Shown: piece after piece, positions 25,855 through 38,761 of the stretch
Layout: each line of letters starts with the position of its first letter
Numbering within the stretch: position 1 is the stretch's first letter
NCBI RefSeq assembly: GCF_000220395.1
Contig: NW_004086256.1
Span: 1-64,000, forward strand
Source of the DNA: Ichthyophthirius multifiliis
Taxonomy: Eukaryota; Ciliophora; Oligohymenophorea; Hymenostomatida
Direction of reading: 5' to 3'
Length of the DNA: 64,000 nucleotides
Translations under genes and position numbers: made by a program
Notes under the pieces: model-generated
What the model was told of the DNA's origin: nothing
Database searches by the model: none
What the model saw: only the letters and a program-made list of their open reading frames with translations

Positions 25855-28125
25855 TCAGTTTTTTGAATTATTATTTTAAATTAAAAATTTCTAAAGTTAT
25901 TCTTTTCCAAAAAAAATGAAAATTAAATGTTCAATTTAACTAATAATTTTACCTTTATCGCATCTTTATATCCACACATTAAATTCTAAAAATGAAAAAT
26001 CACCTTTTTAATCTTAAAAAAAGTACTTTAAATTATTCCTAATTATATTTTTATTAAAAACATTATTAAAAATCATACTAATTAAAATCAAAAAAGCACA
26101 TTTTAACGTCTGAGCTTTTTCCTAATTAACTCCTTTAAAAAATGCCTCCCTAAAAACTTAATAAAGTACAATTCTAGCCGGCACTTTGATTTATTCGAAT
26201 TCATTTTCGATTAATTTTTCTGTAATAATTTTAGCCACAGAGCTTTATTTAATATCTAATTCATGATCAATTCCAAAATAGTATAAATTAAGCTTTACTT
26301 ACCACTATTCTATATCATAATTTATTTTTCCCAAAAGCAATTAATATGAAGACGACTAAAGGAACTCATCGAAAAACTCCAAATTGAAAATATTAATTTT
26401 ATTTTATAATGAATTAGCTAATTCAGTAGCTTTAAAAAGTATTAATTTACTCAAAATATAATTAACAAGACATTATGTATTACTTTAAAGTTTAAGTTCA
26501 TCCAAGCAATTAATAGTATCAATAATAATATTGTAAATACTAATCTAGTAGAAATATTCTTGAATAAAATTCTCGAATTTGTTTTCTGATTTTTAAATTA
26601 TTTCTTTTTTTATTTACAAACCTACTTCATGTTCTATTATTAAGGTTAAATTATAATCTATTTATATATTATCAACCGGTATTTTTTCCTAAAATTAAAT
26701 ATTTTATACTTCTAAATCTTCAGGATTTAAATCACAATATAAAACAGAACTATTGTTTTCATATATACTCTAAGTATTCGACTTTTTGTAAAATGTAGAT
26801 ATTGAAGGTGTTTTTTCATCTAAAAAATTACAAACTTTAGATTAAGGAAGCATGTATCCATTTTGGAATGCTTTAGGACCTTTATTTTTAATATTTGTAA
26901 TTAAATTAAATTAGTTATTAGAATATTATTAAGTATTTATTATATAATATGTTTCTTGGTTTATTGAAAGTTCGTCATATTCATATTCTTCTTGTAATAA
27001 TTCGATTTTTTATTCTTTTTTAATTTCTTCTTAAGTATCTAATTATGATTTTTCTAAAATATTATTTAAATTACTTTTTAAATCAATATTTAAAGACGAA
27101 ACATTATAATTCAAACTACATGTATTATTATTTTTATTATTTAAATTAAGTATTTAATTTTTATTCTTTTCTTCATCTACTTCTTTTTTATCTCTTTAAT
27201 TTTTTTATATTTCCTCCTATTTTTATTATTAATCCTATATTTAAAAAGTAATTTATTTATTTTCAAGTTAGCTGTATATTTCAATTGATTTTTACACATC
27301 TTCTTTCGAAATAAACTTCCTTAAAATTTTCTATTAAAATAAATCCTTTAAACTTATTCTCTTTTCAGTATCTATAATGAATATTTTCTAAAACAAAATA
27401 ATTAAACCATTTGAAATTGTTATTTTATTCCCACTTTTTATACACTAATAAGGATTAAAACTCTAATTACATTTTATTTTTATATCTTCTAAAATTTTTC
27501 TTCCTTTAAATGGATATTCCTAAAATAATATAAAAAAAAAAACAGCTCCAAGAGACCATAAATCTGCTTTATAATCATATTTTTACCTCATTAAAATTTC
27601 CGGTGCCATAAAATTTGGAGTTCCGCAATAAGAAAACGCCATATTCTATTATTTTGAAAGCCCGAAATCTGCAATTTTAAAAACACCGTTATTAACAAAA
27701 ATATTCGAAGGCTTTAAATCTCTATGTAGTATGCAATTTTAATGTATGTGGCGGAATCCTAGTAATATCTAAGTGAAAATTTCAATACATTAATCCTCAT
27801 AAGGTTTTTTTTTTATTATAAAATTAAATAAAGTACCCTCATTACAATATTCCATTACTATAAATAAAGCAAAGGAATTTTCAAAAGCTTCATAAAATTA
27901 AACTATGTTTTAATGGTTAATATTTTTCATTATTTATACTTCGTTATTAACATATTTTTGTAAGTTTTTTTCTTTAATTTATTATTTATCGAGTACTTTT
28001 ATAGCGTATATTTTCTTATTCTTTTCTGCTTTATATACTTAACCGTAGGAACCTTTTCCAATTATTTCTTGAAGTTTATAATCTTTTATTTTTGTTAAAC
28101 GACTTAAATAAGTATTATTTTCCAT
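25855..28125 (-). CDS. ULK/ATG1-like protein kinase with long C-terminal region
   Basis: Uninterrupted 756-codon ORF without introns. The N-terminal kinase domain shows IIGKGSYGQVYKA, IYAIKVLDK, VMEYCNEGTL, HRDLKPSNIFV, IADFGLSK, YCGTPNFMAPEIL, the typical YDYKADLWSLGAVFF, and a YPFKG turn. These features resemble ULK/ATG1/ULK4-type kinases that respond to nutrients or act at cilia. Residues about 280-756 are Q/K/E-rich at first. They then form a structured region with long helices (for example YSVDNK-free, Leu/Ile-rich segments around LLGKINYDIEQW) and no recognised domain. It is the second such kinase in the window (first at 13837-15473), but the two are not close duplicates. Autophagy is a possible role, not shown. 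Confidence 0.85.
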
Positions 28126-28259
28126 TTTATTTTATTTTTTATTTTGTTTGAATATTTTTTTTGTTTTATATAATTTTTAATTTTAAAGTATAAACAAATT
28201 TATTCATTTTTTAATATCAAAAATAAATACATTTTTTTATTTTTTTATTTTTTTTTATT

Positions 28260-29934
28260 TCATTCTGCATATTTATAATATTATTTAATTGCTATATCTA
28301 CTTCTTCAATAATTTTACTTTAATTGTCTTTTCTAATTTTTCTTCTGTATAAAAATAAAGCAAAAATAAACACAATTATAAATAAAAACAAAATAACTAA
28401 AATAACAACCAAATATTCCATATCATAACTTTATGATCCCCATATTTCTAATTCATCCTCTTCTTTTTTTACATAATCTTTACAAATTTCAATATTTTCA
28501 CTTTCGAAAATTCCCAAACAAATAAATTGTTTCACACTTTCTTATTTATTAAAATTTCCCTATAAAAATAAAAATTAACTAAAAATTAAAATTAAAAATA
28601 AAAATAACATTATAAGATTCTCCATTAACAAATAATTAAGGATAGTATTTTAAACCTTAAATCTATTATAAATTCAATTCATTTTAAAGTATCAAATTAT
28701 CATCTACATCCTAATTAGGATACCTAGATTTCGAAATCCAGCTGCTATCAATACATTTATCAATAAGATTATTTATTTTCTCTTAATTTTCTTGTATACC
28801 CTAGTTATAGCACAATAAATTATAATTTCCTTAATTTAAACATTGAAAAAAATTCACTAAGTAATCAATATATAGTTTAATAGGAAGTTATTTATTAACA
28901 CAAATCTAATACAAACTTTAATAAACAGAATCTTTTCCAGCTAAAAAACCATCCCCATCAGGATCTTAATTGCAATATTTTCCATTAGATAGGCAATTTT
29001 AAGAAACAAAATTTTCTTAATAAAATGCATAATGTATTTCAAAAACAATATTATTATTGTCTAAAAGTTATTTTAAAAACGAGACATAAGTTAAAATAAA
29101 ATTTTAGCTTTATTTATCTAAAGGTACCATCCAAAACTATAATATTGCAGTACTTTATTCTTAAGGCTATATTATATAAATATATATATATAAATAAATA
29201 TATATATATATATATTATATAAATATATATATATAAATAATATATTTTTTTTTTTATATATATATATATATACTTATAATATTTTTTTTTAATTTTTTTT
29301 CATTTACTTTGTTAAATAAAATAGATATATACACGTTTAAATCTTTTTCTTTTTTTTCATATAATTTTTTTATATAATCTCCATTTTATTTATTTATGAT
29401 TATTACTGGAATTTATAAATGAACTCCTGATAATTCATCTTGTATTATTTTATTTTCATAATTATCAAAATCATCATCTATTATAATTAACATTTTCCCA
29501 TTTGATTTTTGTGCTACTTCTCCTTTTTTTAAATAGGAGCAGTCACCTTTTTCTGCTAAATATATAGGAAAACCATATTATTCATAATATTTTTAATTAA
29601 AAAGTATCACATTATTACATGCAGTTAAATTTAATTATTTCATTTAATTTAAAATATATAATTTGCTGTATTTTTAATCTTATTTCATATCTGTAATATC
29701 CAATGCGTATTCTATTTTTCCCGTGAGTTTTTTTCCGAAAGGAAAAGTTCCGATATTCGCAAGAGTAGCTTATATATCTAAAATTTTTATAGTTTTTTTT
29801 TTTATTATTATTAACATGTATTTTTTTTTACAATATGGTTTCTTATTAATTAACGGAGATGTAATTACTAAATAAGTTTCTTTAGCTTAAATAATAGAAA
29901 TAGTAAAAAAAAACAAATATTGAATTAATTTCAT
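28260..29934 (-). CDS. vacuolar sorting receptor (BP-80/VSR-like)
   Basis: Type I membrane receptor that would sort soluble cargo to lysosome-like compartments or secretory organelles. 494 codons in three exons (introns 29167-29307 and 28560-28608), exact frame. A signal peptide (MKLIQYLFFFTISIIQA) leads into a protease-associated-like domain: LVITSP, GTFPFGKKL, AEKGDCSYLKKGEVAQK, MLIIIDDD and IPVIIINKQ. The VSR core follows with ILQFWMVP, a cysteine-rich LSNGKYCNQDPDGDGF, QICVNKQLPIK, CLNQGNY and YYPQLFVNGESY, in the order seen in plant VSRs. One TM helix (YLVVILVILFLFIIVFIFALF) and a basic cytosolic tail of about 30 residues complete it. No clear YxxPhi sorting motif was seen in the tail. 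EGF repeats of plant VSRs appear reduced. Ciliates use sortilins for mucocysts; whether this receptor shares that job is open. Confidence 0.85.
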
Positions 29935-30635
29935 GTATTTAAAATATAATATTTATTATCTAATGTATTAGATAAGTAAAAAAATTTAAATTATTTTAAA
30001 GCCTTAAAATAATATATTTTATATTAAATAAAAAATATAAGTAAATCTAAATATATTAAACGAGATATAAAAATAAAAATATATTGTATAATCAAAAAAA
30101 AAAAAAAAAAATTAATAAAAATTTAAATCATGATTTAACAATATGTGGCTTAAAAATCATCGTTTATATTTTAATAAAAAGATCAGGTGAAAATAAAATT
30201 AGTCTTTTGTATTTTTTAAAATGCACCTTTGTTATTAAAAAGTAATAATTTATTGGATTAAAAGATATAAAAAAAATATATATATAAAAAATTAATTTTA
30301 TATTTTAACAAATAAAAATTATTGTATATAGTATTAATATAAAAAATAAAAGTAATGTTAAAAAAATATCAAAATATGATTTCAATTAAAAACATTAAAA
30401 TAAAATAAAATTAAATAATTATAAATAAAAATAATATAAAAAAAATTAAATATAAAAAAATTAATTAATTAAATATATCAAAAATAAAAGATGAAAATTT
30501 TAAAACAATAATTATTAGAAATTTCATATATAAATAATTAAAAATTTAAAATTATTAAATAATAAATAATATTTTAAATATATTAAAATTAAATTTATAT
30601 AAAATAATTATATAAAAAATATTTATTATTATATC

Positions 30636-30678
<43 letters not shown>

Positions 30679-30724
30679 ATTATTATTATTATTATTTTTA
30701 TTATTAAAATTTAAATTGATATAA

Positions 30725-30761
<37 letters not shown>

Positions 30762-31578
30762 AACATACATATAATTTTTTTTTTTTAAACATTTAAAATT
30801 AAAAACTTTTTTATTTTATTTATTTAATTTTATATTAAAAAAATAAAACATATAATAATATTTATACTAATAAATATATTATATTATATATATATTTAGT
30901 AATTTAGTATTTTTTATTATTTAATTATTTAATATATTTAATATTTATAATTATCATAGTATTAAATTTTTAGTTTAAATAAAAATAAAATATATTTTTT
31001 ATAATTTAGTTATCTATAAAATTGTTAATTATAATTTAATTTATTATGTAAATCATATTACTCTATATTTATTATTATCGAAGTTTTTATTCATAACATT
31101 CAATAAATTAAATTTTTTTAATTTTATCTCTATGTATTAAGTTTGAATAATTTAAAATTTATTATATATATTTTAAATCGAAATAATAAATAATATTATT
31201 TTTATTTTAAAAATTATAAAAATTTTTATTTATTATTTAAATATAAATTATAAATATAAAATCTTGATATATATTTTTTTATAGACGTTATAATTAATTT
31301 CCTTTAATTTACATCAATTTATTTTATTCCGTTATAATAAAAAATATACAAAAACTAAAAAATTAATATATATATTACTAAATTAGAAAATTAAAAATAA
31401 AAATAAAATTATGAATTTTAAAACTAAAAAATGTTAAAACATAATATAATATTAATATTATCTTTATATAAATATATAAAAGGAATAATATATTTAATAT
31501 ATTTTTATAAATATAATAAAAAATAACTAGTCTAGAACTTATAATTTTTTTTTTAAAATAGAAAATAATAAAAAATAT
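29935..31578. other. AT-rich divergent intergenic region with microsatellites
   Basis: Lies between the divergent VSR (-) and MORN (+) genes and so must hold both promoters. An (ATT)n run at about 30633-30712 and a (TA)n run at 30729-30758 are present. No RNA gene or credible ORF was found. Confidence 0.5.
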
Positions 31579-32926
31579 ATGGGAAATTGTTAAACTTGTT
31601 GTACTTAAAAAGATTAAAACCATGAACTAAAATAATAAGATTAATAAAATAATGAAAATAGTCCAGTTAGATTATCAATAATGAAATTAAAATATAATTC
31701 TCCATCATACAAAAAATAAAAAAAATCTTAAAGTTAACTTGTAAATGAATAAAATTCTCCAAAATCAAATAACCATTATAATGCCAAATATGAAGAATTA
31801 GAACTTAATAGTGATTAAATTTTAAAAAATTCCAATAAATAATAAATTGTTTCTCAAAATGAAAATATTTTTTAATAAAATAACAATGTTACTAGTATTT
31901 AAAATAAAAATATGGAACTCTAAGTAGATCAAGAATATATCAATTAAAGTTAAAAGCATATTAATAACACAGAATCAAATAATGATATTTAAAATAATGA
32001 AGAAAATCCGATATTAAAACTAACCATAAGAAAAAGGATTAAACTAGAAACAATAATTTTAGAAAACGGAAATAAATATACAGGAGAATGGCTTAATAAA
32101 CTAAAAGATGGATTCGGTAAATAAATATGGCAAGACGGTTCTGTTTATGAAGGATATTGGGTCTAGAATAAAATGCATGGACATGGAAAACTTACTCATC
32201 CAGACGGAGATTATTATGAAGGAAATTGGAAAAATGATAAAGCTTGTGGAGAAGGTATTTATAAACATAAAGAAGGAGCAATTTTTAGTGGATAATGGAA
32301 AAATGATAAATAAGTATTTATTAATATTATAGAAAAAATAAAATTAAAAATAAATATATAATTGTATTAATATAATATAATATAATAAATATATAAATAT
32401 ATATATTTATATATATAAATATATATAATATAATATAAATATTTTTTAATTTATAAAGAATGGTTTTGGTAAAGAAAACTGGCCAAATGGTATTTTTTAC
32501 GAAGGAAATTATCTAGATGGATAAAAATATGGAAAAGGCATTTTAAAATTTAATGATGGGTCTTCATATGAAGGAGAATTTAAAGACAATAAAATAAATG
32601 GATACGGTATATATAATTGGAATGATGGTAGAATATATTCTGGGTTATGGTCTAATAATTAAATGAATGGATAAGGAAAATTAGAATGGGCAGATGGTAA
32701 ATCATATGATGGAGAGTTTAAAAATGATTTGAAACATGGATAAGGTTTATTTAAATGGCCAGATGGAAGAAAATATTTAGGAGTTTGGGTTAATGGTTAA
32801 TAAAATGGATAAGGAGTTTATTATTTATCTAATGGAGAATATAAAGTAGGGCTTTGGGAAAATGGAGTTAGAGTTAAATGGTTAAATTCTGAAGAAAGTA
32901 ATAATAAAAAATAAAATAATAATTGA
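31579..32926 (+). CDS. MORN-repeat protein with dual-acylation N-terminus
   Basis: 400 codons in two exons (intron 32314-32458). The first eight residues, MGNCQTCC, fit N-myristoylation of Gly2 with palmitoylation of nearby cysteines, so the protein probably sits on a membrane. A Q/N/S-rich spacer of about 140 residues follows. Then come about nine to ten MORN repeats of roughly 23 residues, with the signature Y-x-G-x-W/F-x-x-x-x-x-x-G-x-G (for example YTGEWLNKLKDGFGK, YEGNWKNDKACGEG, YDGEFKNDLKHGQG). MORN arrays shape or bind membrane-associated scaffolds and lipid kinases; in ciliates and apicomplexans they mark cortex and basal bodies. The last repeat runs into a short basic tail. Acylation is predicted from the motif only. 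Confidence 0.88.
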
Positions 32927-34641
32927 TAAAATATTTATTTATAAAATATTTTGTATAATATAATGTTAAATTAAATAAAAATGAATATATATAAATATAT
33001 ACATATATATTGATAAATATATATATAATATATATATATATATTTATATTTTATAATATTTATGTATTTTTTTTTATTATATTATTAATATTCTTTTATA
33101 TATTTTATTTTTCTATAAATATGTTTAAAATTATTTTTAATAATTTAAAGTAAATAATACTTTAAAAAGATAATATATACTTAATTAATTTTTTAAGTAA
33201 TTTATTATTTTTATTTTTATATAATCATATTTTTAATTATTAATCTAATACATATTTATTTTCAATTAATGTATATTTAATAATATACATTTTTTCATTA
33301 TTATTTATTTATTTAAAAATAGTAAATATTCAAAATATGATTATACATATTTAGTTTCTAATATACTATAAGTAATAATTTTTGTTGTTTTTCTTTTCTA
33401 TTATAAAATAAATATATTATTTTTTAATAATTTTAATATAAAAAGTGATATATTTTGCCTTAACATTTCTTATTTGTTGCTTTTTATTTTTACATTTAGA
33501 CATATATTATGAATATAAATTAAATTAGATTAGTTAAGCTTAAATATAATATAAATTAAATAAGTAAAATAAAATTATTGTGATAATATAATTAAATTTT
33601 TATATTTAATTATAATTTTTTTCCTTAATAAAAACAAGATTTTTAAATTAATTAATAAATAATAAAGAATATTTTTAAAATAAAAATACTCATTTAATAA
33701 ATACGAGTTAAAATGCAATTTGTGTATAAAACAAATTTGTCTCAATAAAAATACTAAATTTATAAAATAAATTAAAAATTAAAAATAATATATGAATATA
33801 AATATAAACTTAAAATTTAAGTATTAGTTAAATTAAAAATGAAAAATCAAATAAAAAAACAATATTTATTTATCCACATAATAAAATAATAATAATAATT
33901 TTACATGTCTTATTTTTACAGTAGAAAAATATAAAGAGAATTTCGAGATTATTTAGGAGTAATTAAAAATGGAAAAAAAATTAAAAAAAGTTTTTTTTTA
34001 TTTTTCAGAAAGAGATATTTATGAAAGATATTGGAAAGTTAATAAAACATATGGAAAATTAGCACTTATACTTAATAATACGTAAATTACTTATAAAGGA
34101 GATTGGGGTTAGTGATAAATTTGAAAAAAACGGATAACTTTTTAATTATAATATAAAACTTTACAATAGAGTTTTAATAATATTGGGTTATGTATGAGAC
34201 TTAATTTTGTAATGATTTGAAAATTTATTTTTTAATTTTTTAGTAATTAGAAAATGTTTTAAGATTATTTCGAAGATGATTTAGTTTAAATTTAATGAAA
34301 ATTTTATTGTTAGGATTGAGTTGTTTTTTTAATGATTTTGGAAATAAAATATTAAGAATATAAATGATTTTTTATTTTGTTTTATATATTTTAATACAAA
34401 AGTATTATATTAATTAATAGTTTTTTATTTTTAATCAAAAGGTGTTTAATTTTATATATTGAAAATGTTGTTTTTTAGTTATTATTATATTTTAGTTGTA
34501 TTTTGTATATAAATTTTATTAAGTTTTTTTTGTTTAGTTTTAGTCAAACAAAATATTTAATAATTGAAATTTTTATTATTATATTAAATTTTATTAAATA
34601 AAATAATTTAATATTAATCATAAAATAAAAATAAAACTTTT
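32927..34641. other. AT-rich intergenic region containing a MORN relic
   Basis: Mostly A/T low complexity. One coding-like patch near 33930-34115 is listed separately. Nothing else recognised. Confidence 0.5.
33930..34115 (+). pseudogene. decayed MORN-repeat fragment
   Basis: A short frame reads DIYERYWKVNKTYGKLAL and then TYKGDWGQ before TGA at 34113-34115. Two MORN-like spacings are visible, with Gly lost in one. Just upstream another MORN-like stretch (REFRDYLGVIKNGKK) lies in a frame separated by a poly-T/CAG tract. It lies about 1 kb downstream of the intact MORN gene, on the same strand. It has no start codon and too few repeats for a gene, so a partial duplicate is the likeliest origin. 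Confidence 0.4.
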
Positions 34642-35590
34642 ATGTAATAATGTATATTATAAGTTAATGATTTTTTAGATTAATATTTAAATGAAGAAGA
34701 TTAAAACAAATTAAATTAAACATTAAAATCCACATTAAGATTAAATCCTAACTAAATTAAAAAATACTTCTTTTCAAAAAATATAATATAAAAATTTTAT
34801 AATTAAAATGAAGGAAATTAATTTTATTAAAAAAATCAAATATAAACGAAATCTGATGTAAAAAAAAAAAAAATATCAAACAAAAAATAATAAAAAATAA
34901 TATTAAAAATATAGAATTCTAATATAAGTAAAATTTAAACGAGTTTCATATAAAAAAATAATGCAATTGAAAATTCGAAACTCTTTGTTAATAAAATTCC
35001 GTTGATTTCTTCAGAAAAAAAACTCAAAAATAGCTCTTTTTTTCTTTCAGTATCTAGAAGTTAAGGAAATTCTCCTTTTTAAAAATCTATAAAATATAAA
35101 GTATACTTTTTTTATATTTTTAATAAAAAATTAAAAGATTGAAAATGTTCCTTAAAACTTTTATAATGCTTAATATAATTAAATAGATAAGAAATAAAAA
35201 TTTCCTTTTATAAAAAATAATAGAAATATATTCCCTTTTCTAGAATTAGACGGATAATAATAAAAAAGAAAAGAAAATATTTGCAAAAAAGATTTTTATG
35301 ATAAAAATTTTTTAATATAATGTCAAAATATAGTTATTGATTAAAAAAATCATCGATTTTAATCTTGCAATAATTCAAAATTACATTGGATATATTATAA
35401 TTTAAAAAAAGAAAAACTTTAAAGCGAGAAAATTTAGAATTCAGATTAAAAAAAAAAAAAAAAAAAATTAAATAAATAATAAGAAGATGTTAAATAAGAT
35501 AAAAAAAGAATAAAAATATTTAAAAAATTCGAAAAAAATTTCAATAATATATACTAAGAAATAATGAACCCTAACCATATAAAAATATGA
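34642..35590 (+). CDS. unknown basic low-complexity protein
   Basis: Not recognised. 303 codons in two exons; the 37-nt intron 35101-35137 is the shortest seen here and the sum is an exact multiple of three. The start is the first ATG in frame (MQQCILQVNDFL). An acidic patch near the start (YLNEEDQNK) is followed by a K/N/Q/S-rich body with scattered S-P and P-F dipeptides (NSPFQKS, KFPFIK, IFPFLE). A 20-base poly-A run (35448-35467) encodes oligo-lysine and still keeps the frame, which argues that the sequence is correct there. No signal peptide, membrane segment or domain is evident. Coding status is supported by frame preservation across the intron and poly-A run. Confidence 0.6.
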
Positions 35591-35722
35591 ATAAATCATT
35601 TAATAATAAAAAAAAAAAAATACTTATCAAAAGCAATCATAAATAAATAAAAAGTATATAATTATATAAATAAAAATGATATTAATATGCTATATATTTG
35701 TCTATATATAAAAATATTTTCT

Positions 35723-36838
35723 TCAATATAAATTTGCTTATTTAATATCAGTAACTTCACATGTATATTCAATAATATTATCATTTTTTGGCGTAAAAAC
35801 TTAATTTAATTTATTATCTTTGAGACTATATTAAATATTTTGTTTTCCGTCTATATATAATTTCAAAAACTTAGCCCCTTCATCATTATTGATATTAAAT
35901 GTTACACTCGCAGGGCAATATATTTTATCATATATATATTCGTTTTATGAAAACTATTAATTTTCTGTATTTTATTCAGATTGTTGAGAATTATGATCTA
36001 TTAATTTTTAATCTCTTTCCTCATATTATGCTAAGAGTGCTATTTAGTTTTATTTTATTTTATGTGGAATTACCATTTTGAAAGGTTAAGAAATTTATAT
36101 CAAAGTATCATAATAGCGATTGTTTTTCCAGTTTTCTTTAGGTTTATTTATCAATACAATTGAATTTTGAGAATTTGGGAAATTTTCTATATTCTCAGAA
36201 GGTATATATGTAAAAATAAAAATAAAAAGAAATGCAAAGGCAATATTCCATTAAGTAAAATTACGATTTTTAGGCGAAAAATTAACTCTTTTATAAATTC
36301 CTTCTTCTTGGAAATCATTTTAATTAAAACTATTTTCATTTTATAAAATATTTTCTTATTAAAATAATTAGTTTTGGCATTTTAGACAATATTTAGGGAA
36401 ATTTTTTAACTCAAAATTTTCTTGAGAAATTTATTAGTTTATCTATTCAATTTCCTATATACGTTTTTTCATATATTGAATTTCGAGTTTTTTTACGTCT
36501 CTTGATCTTTATGCCGAAACTCTGTTTTTTATTTTTTGAAGTTGTTTTTTGTCTATTTAAGTTTCGGAAGAATTATTTGATGAGTTTTTTTAATCGTAAA
36601 TTTTTTATTTTCGATTTTGGACTTTTTCACGCATTTTTTATTTACTAATTTATTTTCTCGATAGTTTCTCAGATATCTCTAATGTGTTATTTGATGATAC
36701 TGTGTTTTCAGATTATGTTTATTTCTATGATATATCATATTATTAATCTTAATAAGAATTTTAATTGTCAAATATATATTCGTTGCTAAATAGAAAGTTT
36801 GATTATTCGTTAAATATTAAGTTTGAAAATTGATTCAT
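35723..36838 (-). CDS. membrane-anchored bZIP transcription factor, paralogue
   Basis: Intronless ORF of 371 codons, same plan as the gene at 19065-20369. The bZIP basic region KNRVSAQRSRDVKKLE is followed by heptads with I/L. A hydrophobic segment (WNIAFAFLFIFIFTYI) comes next, then the lumenal domain with IYDKIYCPASV, LYIDGKQ and IEYTCEVTDIK. Shared features with the first copy include a basic REKVQNRKQK stretch before the bZIP, a CLKC pair just before the TM, and NRYYDTLIQ-type residues after it. The zipper is shorter than in the first copy. The two copies lie about 15 kb apart on the same strand, so a local but non-tandem duplication is likely. If the ATF6 analogy holds, the pair could give two stress outputs or form heterodimers. 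Confidence 0.82.
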
Positions 36839-37699
36839 TTTAAATATTTTTTTTATTTTTTTTTTTTAATTCTTTTGTAATTTATAATTTAGTAATTATT
36901 ACTAATACTTTTGTTTTTATTTTCTATAGTTATATTTATTCTATTTTTTCTTTATTTTATTTTTTTAAATATGGCATAAATTTATTATTTTTTTTAATTA
37001 TGTATTATAATTTTTTATAAAAAACAATATCAAAACAGATTATTATAAAGTTATAAATATTTAGCACTGAGCGAATCTAATTTATTTTTAAATTCTTTTT
37101 ACTACGTTAAAAATGTATACTTATTTATAACTTTTATACACGTGTGAAAAACTTTATCAGAATTTATAATATTTTATATATATATTACTTTTTAGCATAA
37201 TTTATTTTTAAAAACTCAATTCAATTTTATTTTTACTCGATTTTTTTATTTATTTTTTTAACTGTGCTCTAAAAAAAATCAAAAAAAAATAAAAACAAAA
37301 GAATATAAGAGTTATTATATATATATATAGAATTTCGCAAATATATAAATATATATATATATAAATACATATATATATATGATTCGTTAGTAATTTTAAC
37401 TAAATAATTTACAAATTAGTAATTATCATCTTTAGTTTATATTATATTTTAAAATATATAAACAAGAAACATATTTGTATAGATTAAATTTATATATTCA
37501 TAATATATTTAATTTTAAATATTATTAAAAGTATAAATTATATAAGAAATAATATAATTATAATAAATATTAAAAAATACTTTAAAACTAAAACTATATG
37601 CATTTTATATTAATTATATTATTATTTGATATTTTGAATATTAAAATAAACAAAAAATTGTAAACTTTTAACTGAAAAAAAAAAGTAATTGATTTTTAT
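36839..37699. other. AT-rich 5' flank of the second TM-bZIP gene
   Basis: Contains (TA)n near 37317-37380. No gene is visible. Promoter elements could not be picked out against this composition. Confidence 0.5.
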
Positions 37700-38505
37700 T
37701 CAAATTTCTTCATTTTCACTATTTTTTTTTTCAAATTCAATAGCTTCTTCTTATTCTAAATTATTTATATCCGCACTGTTATTTGCCTATTCTTCTTCAA
37801 TATTTATTTCTTCCTTTAAAGATTCTTTTTTTTTAATTTTTAAATTTCCATTAACTAATCTGCTAAAAAAACAAGTGGTTAGAAACTTCTTTTTTCTTCT
37901 TCGCCATATATATATTTCGTTAAATGAATTCTTAATAATTCTTTTTAATCAATTAATTTTTATTATTCAGTTTTTAATTCTTTGGGACTTTTTTCACATC
38001 CACTATCATCTTCGCATTCCTCGTCTTCTTATTTGTTTATTAATTCATTAACTTCTTCTTTTATTAATCGTATATCTTGTGTTATTTAATTATATTCTTA
38101 TTTTTCAACTCCTAATTCATCATAATCTATACTTTCATCATCACTTGAAACATATTCTTTTCCTTATTTTTTTATATATTTTTATCTGATTTATTTTTGT
38201 TGTAAATAATGTACCTAATTAATTTTAAAGTTTTATTTTTCTTAATCTTTTTTATTCTAATAAATCAAATACTTTTCTTTTTTTAGAAGATTCTAAATTA
38301 TGTTAAATTTCATCAGTTTAAACTACTCTTTAAATTAACTTTTAATCGTTAAAACAAATATATACTTTTATTTGTTTTTAAATACTTGAGTTAATGCTGA
38401 ATATAATTCAGGAAAAACTTAATTTTTTAATATATTTAATGGTAATTTTTGTCTTTTTGCATAAATTTAAAACATTCTTTATAATTCAAGTTATTATTAA
38501 TTCAT
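37700..38505 (-). CDS. unknown acidic protein with several frame breaks
   Basis: Not recognised. Read from ATG 38503-38505 (MNQQQLELQRMFQIYAKRQ), a basic N-terminal region of about 60 residues continues into a segment with VQTDEIQHNLESSKKRK. It then passes into a strongly acidic D/E-rich half (SSDDESIDYDELGVE, EDEECEDDSGCEK) and ends IEFEKKNSENEEI before TGA 37700-37702. Keeping this composition needs three frame switches: near the A-rich stretch at about 38370-38385, near 38200-38220, and at the poly-T run at about 37826-37834. No fitting introns were found. Either the locus is decaying or the sequence has homopolymer errors. The basic-then-acidic layout recalls nuclear or chromatin proteins, but nothing specific can be claimed. 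Confidence 0.5.
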
Positions 38506-38761
38506 TTACTTTTTTAAAATAAAATAAAAAAATATTATTTATATTATTTAATAAAAAAAAATATCATTATAATATTTAAAAAAAAAAATATTATTAAAAA
38601 GCTAAAGAATATTTATTCTTATTAATAAATTTTTTACATAGTAAATAGAATTTAAAAAAACATATATATGTAATAAATATATATATTTATATAATTTTAT
38701 ATTATTGTTTCAATTAATTTATTTATATAATTATTTCTAAAAAAATTAAAAAAATGTATTT

